Positions 47,967 to 59,849 are shown, numbered from the stretch's first letter. The stretch: 64,000 bases of DNA from Cardinalis cardinalis (GCA_014549065.1 JACDOX010000157.1:1656866-1720865), one strand, 5' to 3'. Program-made: numbers and translations. Notes: generated by a model not told the origin, from the sequence alone.

Positions 47967-50013
47967 CCATGTTCCCTGGTGGGAACCAGCCACAATGCTA
48001 AGCTGCACCCTGGTGCCTCCTGTGAAATCTCTATTAATGGATNTGGCTCTAATGTAATTTCCAAAGTCAGGGCAAGACAAACAAAATGATACCATAATTG
48101 ACCAGCATTTGCTTCATGTCTGGGCTTTCCTTAGGCAGCTCCTACCAAAATATCACAGGTGAAATTATAAAATCTGATGAGATCAGTCCACCAAGTAATG
48201 ACTGAGAAATGAACAATTTTGGAAAGTGGGAACCAACCCCCTTTTTTTTTTCTCTTGGTAAGGATGAGCTGCCCAAACAAACTCAGGTGTGGATCCTCCC
48301 AGCAGTGCTGTCCATCCCAGCTGCAAAATCCCCTCANTGCACCAAACCCTGCCGGTGCCAAAGTGCAGGATTCCACTCAGCCCAGGAGATCCATGGAATG
48401 ATCACACCAGGCCTGAAACCGTGGCTCTGTCTCAGGAATTTCTGCCCTGTCAAGGATTTAGAGTAACCTCAAATCTGAAATTTCCCCTCAGGAATGAGAC
48501 ACAGGTCCCCACTCTCATGGCACTGAAAGCCAGGCTGTCACCCCCCNCAGCAATCAGCCTCAAATTATGCACTGGAGTTCTTAACAAAATTCAGTTTTCT
48601 GTGCGTCCATTATTTGCCATCACCCCTTGCCTTGGTGACATTGGGAAAACAGTTTAAATTCTCAGCTGGGAAATAACTTTAGTGGTAGTAAGGTATATGT
48701 GNGGTTATGTAGTTTCATAATAGGACATCTACACTTGCATTTTCCAAAGTAACTGAAACAACTTACCACCATTCCCCAGATACACAAGGAATTAACACAT
48801 TTTCAATGTGCTAATGTATTGAAATTTTAAAAATACAAAGGAAAGGGATTTTCACAGTATTTATTTCATGGGTAGTTATAAGTAACAGAAGACTAGCTAT
48901 TGCTTTTTATGCGTTTATTTGAAAATGATGAATGAAGCAAGATTTACTGTACCTGAAACATACAAATGGCACAGCATGTTTAAAGAAGAATAAATTGCTT
49001 CAAGTTTTCTCAGCAATGAAGCAGCCAGATAAGTTATTTTTATGCATCCAGTTGGCAGAACAAGTTGAAACATTATTTTGCACACTGTGAGTGCATCCTT
49101 CTCTCCTTTTTAGAAGTGGGATAATTGTTAATTGTGAGAGTGGGAAATGTCTCAGCAGGTGTATAAAAAAGCAGAGCAGAAGGGAGAAATAATGAAGGAA
49201 GCACCGTGCCTTGGAGAGGACAATGAGAAAACCTGCTAACACAGAGAGCTGATAAGTCATTAAACCACAAAATAATAACAATGATCCTTAGGAAGTGGGG
49301 TCATTATTCACTGATCCTTGACAAGATTTGATTCTGGCTGGCTTTTAATGCAAGCATTAAAATGATGTGCAGACATAACTTGAAAATTTATTTTGATTTT
49401 CTTTTTTTAATGTTATGTAATTTTAGAAAATGCTGTCAGTGTTTAAATACCCAGTTATAAAAAGGTAGATCACTGGGAATTTTGAGCAAACACTGGCAAA
49501 AATAATAGGACCAATAGCTTTGAAAGCCCAGCTTGCTACAATTTCCCTTATATAATGGATAAAAATATTTTAAAATACATTTTTGAAAATAGTACATCTG
49601 AATCTGGTGGGTATGCAGTGCACAGCAGAACTTAGTGGAAGATACTGACAATAGTGAGAACAAAGTAGAGGAGCTGGCTCATGTGCTCCTTCCTTCCAGA
49701 TGATACACTTTTTTAATTTCACATTCTCACTACCAAGATGTATTCTCCTGCTCAGACTCTGCTCTCCCAGCCTACCACACTTTTTTTCCCTATACTCAAT
49801 TTACTGATTCTCACTTCACTTGCATGAATGCGACATCATTAACTCCACTTGACACATCTCTAACTTACACCAACACTTCAATAACTTCAGAATCAATCCC
49901 ATTATCTCCATCATCCAGGGAATGCAGAAGGAAGGTGAAGCCTACACTAATGAACCTCAGTGTTAAAGGGATTCGTGTGATAAAGAGCATAATTGAATAG
50001 TTGAAACAGCAAG
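47967..50013. other. Unique non-coding DNA
   Basis: 48200-48560 is GC-richer with frames on both strands (48209-48657 + and 48131-48376 -), all with Ns and no recognisable domain. The rest is AT-rich and featureless. Confidence 0.5.
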
Positions 50014-50717
50014 TGTGTCCAGTTTTAGATTTATGTCTTAGGTTGCAAATGNAAGATGTGGCTGGAGGTGTATTGTACCACCATCTGTCAGAGCTGGGGC
50101 AGTTCTCTGCTGTTCATGGGGCAGTTTTTTCTTTATCTCTCCCACAGCCAACCCTCCCTCCAGCAGATCTCTGCTGTCCATGGCCACTGAGTGTCCCTGC
50201 AGGGCTGATCCAATTCCAGCATCCCATGGGGAGATGCTCNGCCCAGGGGAGGAGCCAAGCATTCCTACCTGGATCCAATCTGAGCCTGGCCCAGCCCAGC
50301 AGCCTTTGCCCCCTGCATTCCCAGAGGAGCAGCTTTCTGCTGCCCTGCATTGCCAGAGGGAGCCCAGGCCCATCTNCAGCAGCCCTGGAGCTGCAGAGGA
50401 AAACTCCCCCCTTGTGCAGGATCCCTGCTGCAGCAGAGCCACAGCTGGCACTGCAGGAGGGCTGAGCCCCCATGGGATGGGGCTGGGACACCCCCTGACA
50501 CACAGGGGCAGGGCATGCTCTGACTCTGGCAGGGTTGCTTTGTGTTATTGCGTTTGTATTTTTCCTAATAAAGAACTGTTATTCCTACTCCCATATCTTT
50601 GCCTGAGAGCCCCTTAATTTCAAAATTGTAGTAATTCATAGGGAGGGGTTTGCATTTTCCATTTCAAGAGAGGCTGCTGCCTTCCTTAGCAGACACCTGT
50701 CTTCTCAAGCCAAGACA
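50014..50717 (+). mobile_element. Solo LTR, type C (about 700 bp)
   Basis: A GC-rich block starting TGTGTCCAGTTTTAG, followed by GATGTGGCTGGAGGTGTATT, a long Gly/Pro-codon-like GC region, then TGTATTTTTCCTAATAAAG with the polyadenylation signal at 50567-50572. It continues with TATCTTTGCCTGAGAGCC, GGGAGGGGTTTGCATTTTCC and TTAGCAGACACCTGTC, and ends near CAAGACA. I recall these segments from abundant passerine endogenous retrovirus LTRs, so the family assignment is from memory. The GC-rich part keeps frames open on both strands (50001-50617 +, 50038-50516 -), which should not be mistaken for genes. No matching target duplication was found, so the exact ends are uncertain. Confidence 0.72.
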
Positions 50718-50969
50718 ATTCAGTATTTCTGTTCCTTCAGCTGGCCATTTCCTACAGCAGGTAGCAGCAGAATCTGCCCAGCAGCTCTGCTGTCAGCTGA
50801 CTGCCACAGTCTGTATCACCATCAACACACTTAAAACCCCAGCAATCACTTAATNAGCATTCTGTTAATGATGGAAACCCACTGCACCTTCCTCTATTGT
50901 GCAGCTGGAATATNACAAACCCACTGCACAGCCTGAGGTCCCTTTCCAGCCCAGAGATGCTGTATCACT
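50718..50969. other. Unique non-coding DNA
   Basis: Short unique spacer after LTR type C, with no feature recognised. Confidence 0.5.
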
Positions 50970-51009
50970 CACACAGTGGCTGAGGCTGGAAGGGACCTCT
51001 GGAAGTCTC
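50970..51009 (-). mobile_element. Possible CR1 scrap
   Basis: GGCTGAGGCTGGAAGGGACCTCTGGAAGTC-type sequence on the + strand (broken here into CTGAGGCTGG and AAGGGACCTCTGGAAG) resembles the reverse complement of the CR1 3' region. A second CR1-like block (CCCAGAGCTGCCTGACCAGG and GTGTCCAG) lies at about 51150-51181, just beyond the 115-bp duplicated segment. Confidence 0.45.
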
Positions 51010-51124
51010 CTGAATTAAATCTTCAAGTTCCAACACTACATGTACACNTTACAGTCAATGAAGTGCTACCAACACAACTGTATTGANCTTAATTTTGCTT
51101 TTATACTGCAGTTCAGATATATTG
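51010..51124 (+). repeat. 115-bp direct duplication, left copy
   Basis: Aligns without gaps to 51714-51828, 704 bp downstream, with about ten differences. The central part from TTACAGTCAATGAAGTGCTA to TACTGCAGTTCAGATA is almost identical. It is flanked by CR1-like scraps on both sides, whereas the right copy is not. Confidence 0.9.
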
Positions 51125-51713
51125 GAGCCCCACATNTCCAGCAGGGATGCCCAGAGCTGCCTGACCAGGACAGTGTCCAGAGGGAAACAAATCATTGATC
51201 AAGTGGGAGACCAGGCTGCAAGAAAACAGGAAGAATTGTTGCAAAACTGAGACTCAATTTTGTCACTTCACAAACAGCATCCAGTTGCACTTCATGAAGA
51301 TAATTACACTGTCCCTGGAGAGAACAGTTCAAGGTTGACACTGATGTATGAAGTGACTCTGGAGAGTGTTGGGAGCTGCAGAGTGCGAAGGCTCCTGCTG
51401 TCTTTTAGTTACACAAATCTCATCACTGGGGTGGAAAGCTTCTCTGTTTTCACCANGATTAATAAAGATAAACTTGTTCCCCTGCATCTTTTACTGAGTA
51501 TACATCAAAGGTCTAGTATGAAAGGGCACTGATTAATAGCTAAAAGGTGCACCAAAAAAANCAACCAAAAAAGAGTCTCCTGGTGTATTCAAGCAGAGGA
51601 TCACAATAGTGAGCAGAATTTTTCACATTCCACTGAGAAACATGAAAAACTAAGTGGTGGNACTTTAAAATCTTTCCCAGATTATAAGGGACTTTCTACT
51701 GAACAGTTTTTTA
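51125..51713. other. Spacer between the 115-bp copies
   Basis: Contains the possible CR1 scrap near 51150-51181 and otherwise unique sequence. A frame at 51260-51532 shows no domain. Confidence 0.45.
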
Positions 51714-51828
51714 CTGAATTCAATCTTCAAGTTCAAACACTTCACATGCACCTTACAGTCAATGAAGTGCTACCAACAAAACTGTATTGAACTTAATTTN
51801 GCTTTTATACTGCAGTTCAGATACATTG
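51714..51828 (+). repeat. 115-bp direct duplication, right copy
   Basis: Partner of 51010-51124. The copies have equal length, and the matching stops abruptly at both ends. Confidence 0.9.
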
Positions 51829-52645
51829 TGATTTGGCTTAGGTTCTTTCAGATTTCTCTAATCTAATTAAAAACTGATCTCTGCATANAACTGATTCAAA
51901 CCTGGCAAAGTGATGGCTGTGCTCTGTTCTACTGGCATTCAAGGTTACAGTCACATAAATCTTTGGATCAAAGAACCTAGAAAAAGTAAAAATGCTCCTG
52001 CCAAATCAGTAATGGATTTCTAAGAAGACAAAGGAGTTACTTTTCCTGCAGAAGGATTGTGCTACTTTTGCTATGTATATTCATCTACAAACAGCAATTG
52101 CTTTGTGCCAAAAGAAAACAGCTGGACAGAGAGAATGCTGATGCCATTGAAATTCCTATTTTAAACCTTAATGGTTTTTAGTAATTCTATAATTCGACTC
52201 TTCCAGTAAGGCTTCTGAAAACTCCATTACGCACTGACAAAAAANAAGTGAAATAAAAGCTTTTGTTTCATGTATTGTTGCACATTTGCTGGTTCAGACT
52301 CTCNCTTCAGATGCTGCAGCTCACTTGAAACCATGAAGACAAACCAAACCTTAATTCCTTCAAAGGATGGAAGCAGAACTGTCCTCAGTCATTCTGACAG
52401 CGAGTGATACAATCAACTATNTATTTATATCATTAGATTTATATAATCATTTATGTGTTTAATTATACCCCCTCACTGGGGTTTGGTCAGACAGGTGAAC
52501 AGTAGGCCACTGTCAGGTAGGACAAAACCTGGCAAACCCAAACCTGAGCTTCCTTCTGGCAGGCAGAAAGGCCAGTCTCATCTTCAGTGCTCTTGGATTC
52601 AAATCAGCATTCATGTACACATATACAGAACTAGAATCTCATTGT
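51829..52645. other. Unique non-coding DNA
   Basis: No gene or repeat was recognised. Confidence 0.5.
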
Positions 52646-52938
52646 GCTTTCTAGCACAAATTTGAATTTGGTTTTGTTGCATTGCTTCCCTCTACACCAG
52701 CATCATGTAAAATGAAACTCGAAAAATTTTAGCTGTGTTAAAGAAAAAATTCAGAATCTCAGTTACACAGCAAATGCAGACACACATATTTAAATAGGTA
52801 CTTAAATGCTTCCAGTCTTTTTTAACAAAGCACAAGCACAACATAATATATACATTAGTCAGCCAGCACAGGGTAACTTCTACAGAATCATAATTCACAA
52901 CACTTTATGAAGGTTTTGGTATTTCCCTTATAAAGCTG
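52646..52938 (+). repeat. About 290-bp direct duplication, left copy
   Basis: Matches 53734-54010 with about 90 percent identity by eye. Both begin GCTTTCTAGCACAA and end TAAAGCTG. This copy has 17 extra bases (an A-rich stretch after TTTTAGCTGTG) that are missing from the right copy. It is not CR1, LTR or simple sequence. Confidence 0.93.
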
Positions 52939-53733
52939 ACTAGGCCAAATTTGGGAGTCATTTCAGTTCTGAGGAACAATAAGAGGAACTAAAGCAATGA
53001 TTACCATGGGCATGAACTGTGTGGTTTCCNACATGCATGAGCATCTGATGAATTGAGATGAGTGTCCAAGCAGTTCATGTGTGAGGCCCCTGTTAGCACA
53101 CCATTAGCTCTTGCACAAGTGCTTGATTAGCTGCTGGCCACCATCAGTTAGCAAACACCTGGCAGGGNCCAGCAGCCTGTCCCAGGTGTGTCCCCACAGC
53201 TCTGGCAGAGGGACACCCCAGANCCTCTGCCTGCCTGAGCCGCACACGGAGCCTCGGCTCAGGAATGGACGCCAAGGGAAGCATCTCCCAGGGAATGAGG
53301 GAACACAGCCCAGGAGACACTTGACAAGATTCATGGCAGGAGAAACTGCTGGAAACATACAAGNGGGGCTGTAGAAGGGGGGTGCTTTNCTGAGCTGTTT
53401 CACTTTTGAAAACTAATTACTCCAAATCAGCTTTGGACTTGGGGTCTCCTCCGCCTTGGCTATTTCCTGAACCTGCCCCAGCCTGTTTCACTCACTCATT
53501 CTCTCTCATACTGACACATCTTTCTGATGAAAACTAAAAATTAATGTTTNGGTCTTGCTTCTGGTATCTCCCACTACCAGCCAGGTGGACTGTGAGTTAG
53601 GATTGCTACCACAGCGGTCACGCTCCAGCTTTCAGTGTGACAGTAAACTTTATGCTTTTTGGAAGACAAATACTGCAGATGTAATGCTATAGATAAATGC
53701 TTGATAGCACACAAAATGCTCTAGGAGAAAACT
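52939..53733. other. Spacer between the 290-bp copies
   Basis: Holds a GC-rich patch at about 53130-53370 with CpGs (GAGCCGCACACGGAGCCTCG) and short N-containing frames on both strands. No domain was recognised. Confidence 0.45.
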
Positions 53734-54010
53734 GCTTTCTAGCACAAGTTTAAAATTGGTTTTGTTGCATTGCTTCCCTCTACACCAGCATCATGTAAAA
53801 TGAAACTCTAAAAATTTTAGCTGTGAATCTCAGTCACACAGCAAGTGCATACACACATATTTAAATAGGTACTTAAATCCTTCCAGTCTTTTCTCCACAA
53901 AGCACAAGCACAACATAGTATACACATTAGTCAGCCAGCACAGGGTAACTTCTACAAAATCATAATTCACAACAATTTACGAAGGTTTTGGTGTTTCCCT
54001 CCTAAAGCTG
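53734..54010 (+). repeat. About 290-bp direct duplication, right copy
   Basis: Partner of 52646-52938, shorter by a 17-base gap and longer by one base elsewhere. The offset between the copies is 1088 bp at the start and 1072 bp at the end. Confidence 0.93.
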
Positions 54011-54233
54011 CACAAACAAAACATGCAGAGCACCAACAGCTGGGTGTTTCAGAAATGCAATTATGCCCCATGCAGGGACTGCAAACAGACACACTGCAAG
54101 AAAACACACTGCAGCCTCCCATTTGAGTCCATGGACTCTGCAATGTGCTACCAAATTCTTAACCACTGGTTGCCCATGTGCTCTCATTGGGAGATCTCTC
54201 TGGTGTGCTAATTAGTGCAGAATGCAGCTGCCA

Positions 54234-54290
54234 AAATAAAATGACATAAAAGAGACTAATGCATCATAAATATCCCACCTGAGTAAAATA
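54234..54290 (+). repeat. 57-bp direct duplication, left copy
   Basis: Recurs at 59142-59198 with a single difference (G/T after ATGACATAAAA). It includes AGACTAATGCATCATAAATA and CCCACCTGAGTAAAATA. Flanking similarity is limited to A-rich bases. Confidence 0.92.
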
Positions 54291-56485
54291 AGAAAACATC
54301 TGTTAAAGACCTTTAAACGTTTGTTTCATTATTGGGGGTGGGGAACTGGAATGGATAGAAATGAAAACCAAAAAGGCAAAAAAGCAGGGGATAAATGTCT
54401 GTTTGTTCTTTTTTTCTAGAGTTGGATTCATTGTGATAGGTGGCTTTGTTTTTTCTATGTAGCTGNTCCAAATACAGGCTTGCCTGCACACAGTATTAGA
54501 AAGTGGGTCTGAGCTTTTGGTGAAAAAAATGGAAAAAGGATGCTATTTTTCCCTGATGTTCATCAGCCATGTTCACGACAGAGAGTGGACCAAAGTTTCT
54601 CACCTCAGCACATAAAAAAGCCCTGAATCCCAACAGCTGGCTGTGCTGGCTGCAGTGCAAGAGGACAGATGTACATCAGTGCTTACTCATCCACCCTGAG
54701 AACGGATCCTCCATCCCGAATCGCTGCTCTCTGGAACAGCCTCCCCGCAGGTGGGACCGGGGAGCTCTCACAATTAGCAAAACCAACCCAGCACAATTAG
54801 CAGGCTCAGGGTCACCACTGGCAGAGCATTGCAGGGCCCAGCCAGATGCTGACATGCAANGGGTTCCTGAGGAATTCGAACATTTTTAATTTTCTACAGG
54901 CAGATTGCTTGAAAGTATCTGATAAGCACTTCTGATCTCCGGGGTGTTGCAGCGTTGTTGTTTGTTATGGAAGAGCTGCAGCACTGAGGAGGCTGCACTT
55001 TAAAGGTGGCTGAAATGTTCCCTGCCAGTAGCAGTCCCAACCTAGGGAAAATATTCCATTGATAAGGCAAAATAATAAAATATTACACTCCAAGTCTTCC
55101 TAGGTATATGCTAAGCTGAATTAATGACAAACAGTTCTCCTGNGTCATGTTTAATCTCTTAAACATGGTCTCATTTCTCTCCCTGAAACACTCTCCTCTC
55201 ATCCAAACACTGATTTGANGTGAGCCATTTCTATGGAAAAAATACCCAACCTTTAAAATTTTGGGGCAGTTTGTTACTCAGATATCCTGAAAAGACTATG
55301 CATTGCAGGCAAAACAGTCCTGACTTGGAGAATTTCCCTTATTTTATTNTCATTTAACACAAAGTAAATTAAAAAAATACACACTACAGTTCTTCTGTAG
55401 GCTAATTGAAAATTACGAATCATCAGGGTCCTCCAAGAAATAAAGTGTATTTGAGTGCTGACTCTTCCAGAGCTCCTAAGGATAAAAGCAAACATTACCC
55501 AAGCTTATATTGTGCATACCCTGCACAGAACTAGTCTGATTGGGTTTGATTTTTACTTTGGCCAGGCTTACAGTTTGTTTTTAAACACTGTTATCTTTTA
55601 ATTATTTTGTTATCAATACTGGCACGCTGCCCAGACGATGGGCACTGTTGATATTTTCCCATTTTCTCCATCTACTTTAGGCTGTTGACTAACAGAAGTA
55701 TGAAAACATTNCTCTATTAGCCAAAATTCATTACTGCTGTTTAAAAACAGCTCAATGCACTCAAGGCATAGTGATGCATACAAACACCTACCAATACTTA
55801 AACTTATTAATGGAAACATGACAATTAGCAGAATTACTGGGAACTTATTAAGGATCAATGGATCCATTTGCTGGGAGAAAATGAGAAAATAATTCCAGTT
55901 CTTCTGATAATGCTTTTAAAATTATCATACTCATATAGGAATGGATTCGTTTACAGCAACAGTTTGGAAAAAATGGGATTTCTGACAAATGCTGTGCTCT
56001 GCTGGGTTTTGATTACTAATGGTTACAACTGCTTGCAAAGAAGGGCACACCACATTGTAAGAGATAAGAGAGAAATACAGCATGAGGTGAAAAAGCAAGG
56101 GTTAGGAACGCTCTTCCCTCTGAAAGCAAAGTTAGTGCTAGGAACAGCTAATTACAAAATTGTCACCACCCAGCCCCAGCTCCTGGGCTGGCAAAGGTAC
56201 ACAGAACAGTCCCAGGAGAAATAAGAGGAAGAATTTCTAACAAAGATATGCCTGCAGTGAACAAGTCTGAGAGGAATTGTAAACCCACAAGGAGAGATCC
56301 TGAACAAAAGCTGCTGCTGGTGCTTTGTGTTTGGGACTGCAGGGAGGCTCTGCCAAAGGTGTGGATTTCTCATTTGTAATTACAGACCGTGCTAATTAAC
56401 ACAGTCAGCAGCACAGGACAGGGGGCCAGCCGGGGTCCAGAGAGCCCAGGACCCTGTGGCATGCTGGTTGGGGTGCAGGGGCTCT
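54291..56485. other. Unique non-coding DNA
   Basis: A GC-richer patch at 54570-54870 includes CAATTAGCA twice (54769-54777 and 54793-54801). No gene, RNA or recognised transposon was seen. Confidence 0.5.
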
Positions 56486-57158
56486 GAGAAATGCACCCAT
56501 GCTGCAGAGCCCCACTGTGAGAAATGCACCTGTGATACTGTGGGACTCTGAGAAATGCACCCGTGATACAGTGCCACTGTGAGAAATGCACCTCTGCTGC
56601 AGAGTGCACTGCGAGAAATGCACCCGTGATACAGCCCCACTGTGAGAAATGCACCCCTGCTGCAGAGTGCACTGTGAGAAATGCACCTCTGCTGCAGAGT
56701 GCCACTCTGAGAAATGCACCCCTGCTGCAGAGTGCACTGTGAGAAATGCACCCCTGCTGCAGAGAGTGTACTCAGAGAAATGCACCCCTGCTGCAGAGTG
56801 CACTGTGAGAAATGCACCCCTGCTGCAGAGAGTGTACTCAGAGAAATGCACCCATGCTGCAGTGACACACTGAGGAATGCACCCCTGCTGCAGAGTGTAC
56901 TCAGAGAAATGCAACCCTGCCGCAGAGTGCACTGTGAGAAATGCACCCCTGCTGCAGAGTGCACTGTGAGAAATGCACCCCTGCTGCAGAGTGTACTCTG
57001 ACAAATGCACCCCTGCTGCAGTCTCATTCTGAAGAATGCACCCCTGCTGCAGAGTGCACTGTGAGAAATGCTCCCATGCTGCAGAGTGCACTCAGAGGAA
57101 TGCACCCCTGCTGCAGTCTCATTCTGAGGAATGCACCCGGGCTGCAGAGCCCCACTGC
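56486..57158. repeat. 32-bp minisatellite, about 21 units
   Basis: Twenty-one head-to-tail units averaging 32.0 bases. Each unit has GAGAAATGCACCCCTG followed by CTGCAGAGTGCACTGT or a variant. Unit variants include CGTGATACAG (units 3 and 5 and, in part, 2), the longer CAGAGAGTGTACTCA (units 9 and 11) and CTGCAGTCTCATTCT (units 17 and 20). Units 8+9 are repeated as 10+11, giving a small higher-order dimer. Each unit lacks stop codons in all three minus-strand frames. Because 32 is not a multiple of three, a 274-codon minus-strand frame (57216-56392) cycles through three frames and repeats its peptide every 32 residues. That frame is a by-product of the repeat, not good evidence of a protein. 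The array is a likely VNTR. Confidence 0.96.
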
Positions 57159-59141
57159 TGAAGGACAAATGGCTTTTGTTCAGCAAGAAAGGGGATAAGT
57201 GAGATTGTTTTGTCATCTGGCTAAAGAAAAACCCATCTCTTTTGAATTTCTAGGAAGGCTTAGGAGGGTCAGGGGGGACAGCCATCCTGCACTGTGCAGC
57301 CCCAAACCATTGCAGCTTTTGGGCTCATCAACACCACAACACCTTTGAAAGTCACAGTTTTGGCACCACAGACTGCTGTTGGCTTTGTCATCTGTCTTAA
57401 TAATTATTGTAAGAAAGAAGCAAACTCTGTGGGCTAGAGAATATTTTCCCATAATGTTTTCTCATGTATTGTTTATACTATATTTTTTACCATTTGCTGC
57501 AATATTAGAGGCCTCAACAATCATTTGCTAGTGTCTGCAACATAATTGAATAGAGTTTTATTATCCCAGTGAGTAGGAATAAATATTTAATTCTTATGTA
57601 CCACATGACAGTGGGAATTGTTTCAGCCAATAAATCTTGTTGTTATTCTACTTTTGCATATGTACTTTCTGTTGAGACAGAAGTGTTTGTACAAAACCTT
57701 CTCAGATACCTCAATGAAAATAAAATATTTGGCAAGTCATTATTATTTAAAACTTTGCCTCTTCTTTCCATATATAAAAGCAACAACTTTTTTTTTTGTG
57801 TGTGTTTTATCCTTTTAAATGAAGAAAGAAAATATATCCACGAAAATAGAGACTTAAATCAACAAAAAGAGAGGAGAAAAAGAAGCAATAAAAATTCCAG
57901 TGGAATAAACCCACCTCAGTTTAACCCTGTGCTTCCCAAGACCCATATTCCTTTCACTTCCCAGGTAACACTGAGCAAAAGCAAAAGCGGCACCAAAAGG
58001 ACAAACACCTTCCCCAAGCCCAGGCTTTTATGAAAGCTTCAATTACACAAAATGATAATAAACCTCAAATCAGCCAGAGTTTCAGAACATTACCAGGGAT
58101 TTCAAATGCTGAACACAGTGTTATTTGTTGGTGCTTCCAGACAATGGATAACTCGGCCGAAATGTGGTTTGGTTTTGGTTTTGGTTTTTGTTTTTTAATG
58201 CAAAGAAACAAAAAACAAACATGAGGAATCCTGAGACTGTTTTTAGCTGCAGCAGGAAAGCAAAATTCTATCTCCAGTGGGAATTTACCTTCACAAAGAA
58301 AGTAGGGGCTTGAGAAGAGACGAGTTGGGGATTTTGGTTTTTAAGAAATTAAAAATTCTGTACCTAAAGAGATAGAGGGTAGAGACTTTCCTCTCAATAT
58401 GTAAAAGTAAACATAAAACCATCTCATAAATGTTATAGAATTCCAAATTTTAGTGAAAAAAAATAGAAATGGTAGAAAGTTTTACAGAGTTTCATTAATT
58501 TAAGTCTGTGTAAACTGAAGAAATTCACCAGGTCTTTTGATATGCTAACAACCAGATTTCCTCTGCCAGATGGGGGTATCCAGAGAGACCAAGTCCCTAC
58601 TGTTATTGTTTATACAACAAATTATTGTTCTGTTGTCCTAGGGAATATGATAGTGGGAGTTCAAGGTAAAGCCTAATCTAGAAGGAACTTCTCACAAAAT
58701 TAACAGCTCTAATTTGTTTATGTTCAAACCCAACATGGAATCAGATCAAGTGCTCTTATAATTCAACTCAGAATTTCACAGCAGTCCTTACAGTGCTTTT
58801 TGACCAGCAGAAAAGATGAGCTGTTTTGCCTGGGTTTGGGCTTTTGGGGGTTTATTTTTCTGTTTGTTTTCCTGGGGTTTTTTTAGTTCTTTTTCCCAAT
58901 CCAGTGAGTAAATGGAATGGATTTTCAAGTGTTTTCTCAGAAGAAAGGTAAAAGCACGATGGCCTGCAGATGGACAAGACCAAAAAGGGACAGGGTGATA
59001 AAAATCACTAATCTAATTGAAGTGACTACATTGTATCTTATAATGCTCATTAAAAACTAAAAATATAACAAAACCACATCACTGATACTTAAATACCTGA
59101 CTGAGATTTCTAAGAAAACTAAGCTTTACTTCTTTTCCAAT
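57159..59141. other. Unique AT-rich non-coding DNA
   Basis: The longest frame (57569-58033, +, 154 codons) runs through a T run and AT-rich words and has no recognisable domain. A TTTGG/TTTTGG run (GGTTTTGGTTTTGGTTTTTG) is at 58170-58190. Confidence 0.5.
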
Positions 59142-59198
59142 AAATAAAATGACATAAAATAGACTAATGCATCATAAATATCCCACCTGAGTAAAATA
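59142..59198 (+). repeat. 57-bp direct duplication, right copy
   Basis: Partner of 54234-54290, 4908 bp downstream in the same orientation. Confidence 0.92.
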
Positions 59199-59849
59199 CT
59201 ACAAGAATTACAAGAAGCACAGCATCACAGAAGGAAAGCAGTGAAATGCAGAGCTTCTGACAGGATAAACTGCTGCCCAGGGTGATGGGTGGCAGGGCAG
59301 CTCTGCCTTCCCCATCCTTTACCTGCTGCTGGAAGGTTCTCTGCACCTCAGGGTGGGTTTTTACACCCCAACTCAGCCACTGCGGAGGTGCAAAAAGAAC
59401 TTCTAAAGAACTTTAGGTGGTGCAGCTGGGATCCAATCCACACCAAAAGAATAAAAATCTAACAAGGCAAAATGTTTCTCTGGAAGTTTGACTTGGAAAT
59501 AATCTTGCCCCATGCTATGTGGGATCACTGGAGTTAATTTTATTTTCATCTATGTGTGCAATATNTTTAAAATGTGTATTTATTAGTACTCTCAACAGGC
59601 CATCCAAAAAGTGATGGAACAAGGACTGCAAAACACAGGGCTTGAGTAGATTAACCTTCATGAGCTAAACAATATCTGAGAGACCTGTGCTTTTATATAG
59701 GCCATATTAATTTGGGCAGAGAACTTCATTTCACAATGCTGTCAACCCAACAGCACTTTTATGGGCAAGATTCACTCTATATTCACTCTGCAAAATGCAT
59801 CAAGGAGATAAACTGCTTTTGTTTTACTTTAGCAAGGGAAAAAGAGCTG
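59199..59849. other. Unique non-coding DNA
   Basis: No feature recognised. Confidence 0.5.

Noticed and set aside
50001..50617. Overlapping frames on both strands
   Set aside because: They lie in the GC-rich body of LTR type C. Retroviral LTRs do not encode a protein here, and the frames contain Ns.
56486..57158. CRISPR-like array
   Set aside because: Units are contiguous with no unique spacers, and the context is vertebrate nuclear DNA, so it is a minisatellite.
57569..58033. 154-codon + strand frame
   Set aside because: Runs through a T run and AT-rich simple words, with no recognisable family.
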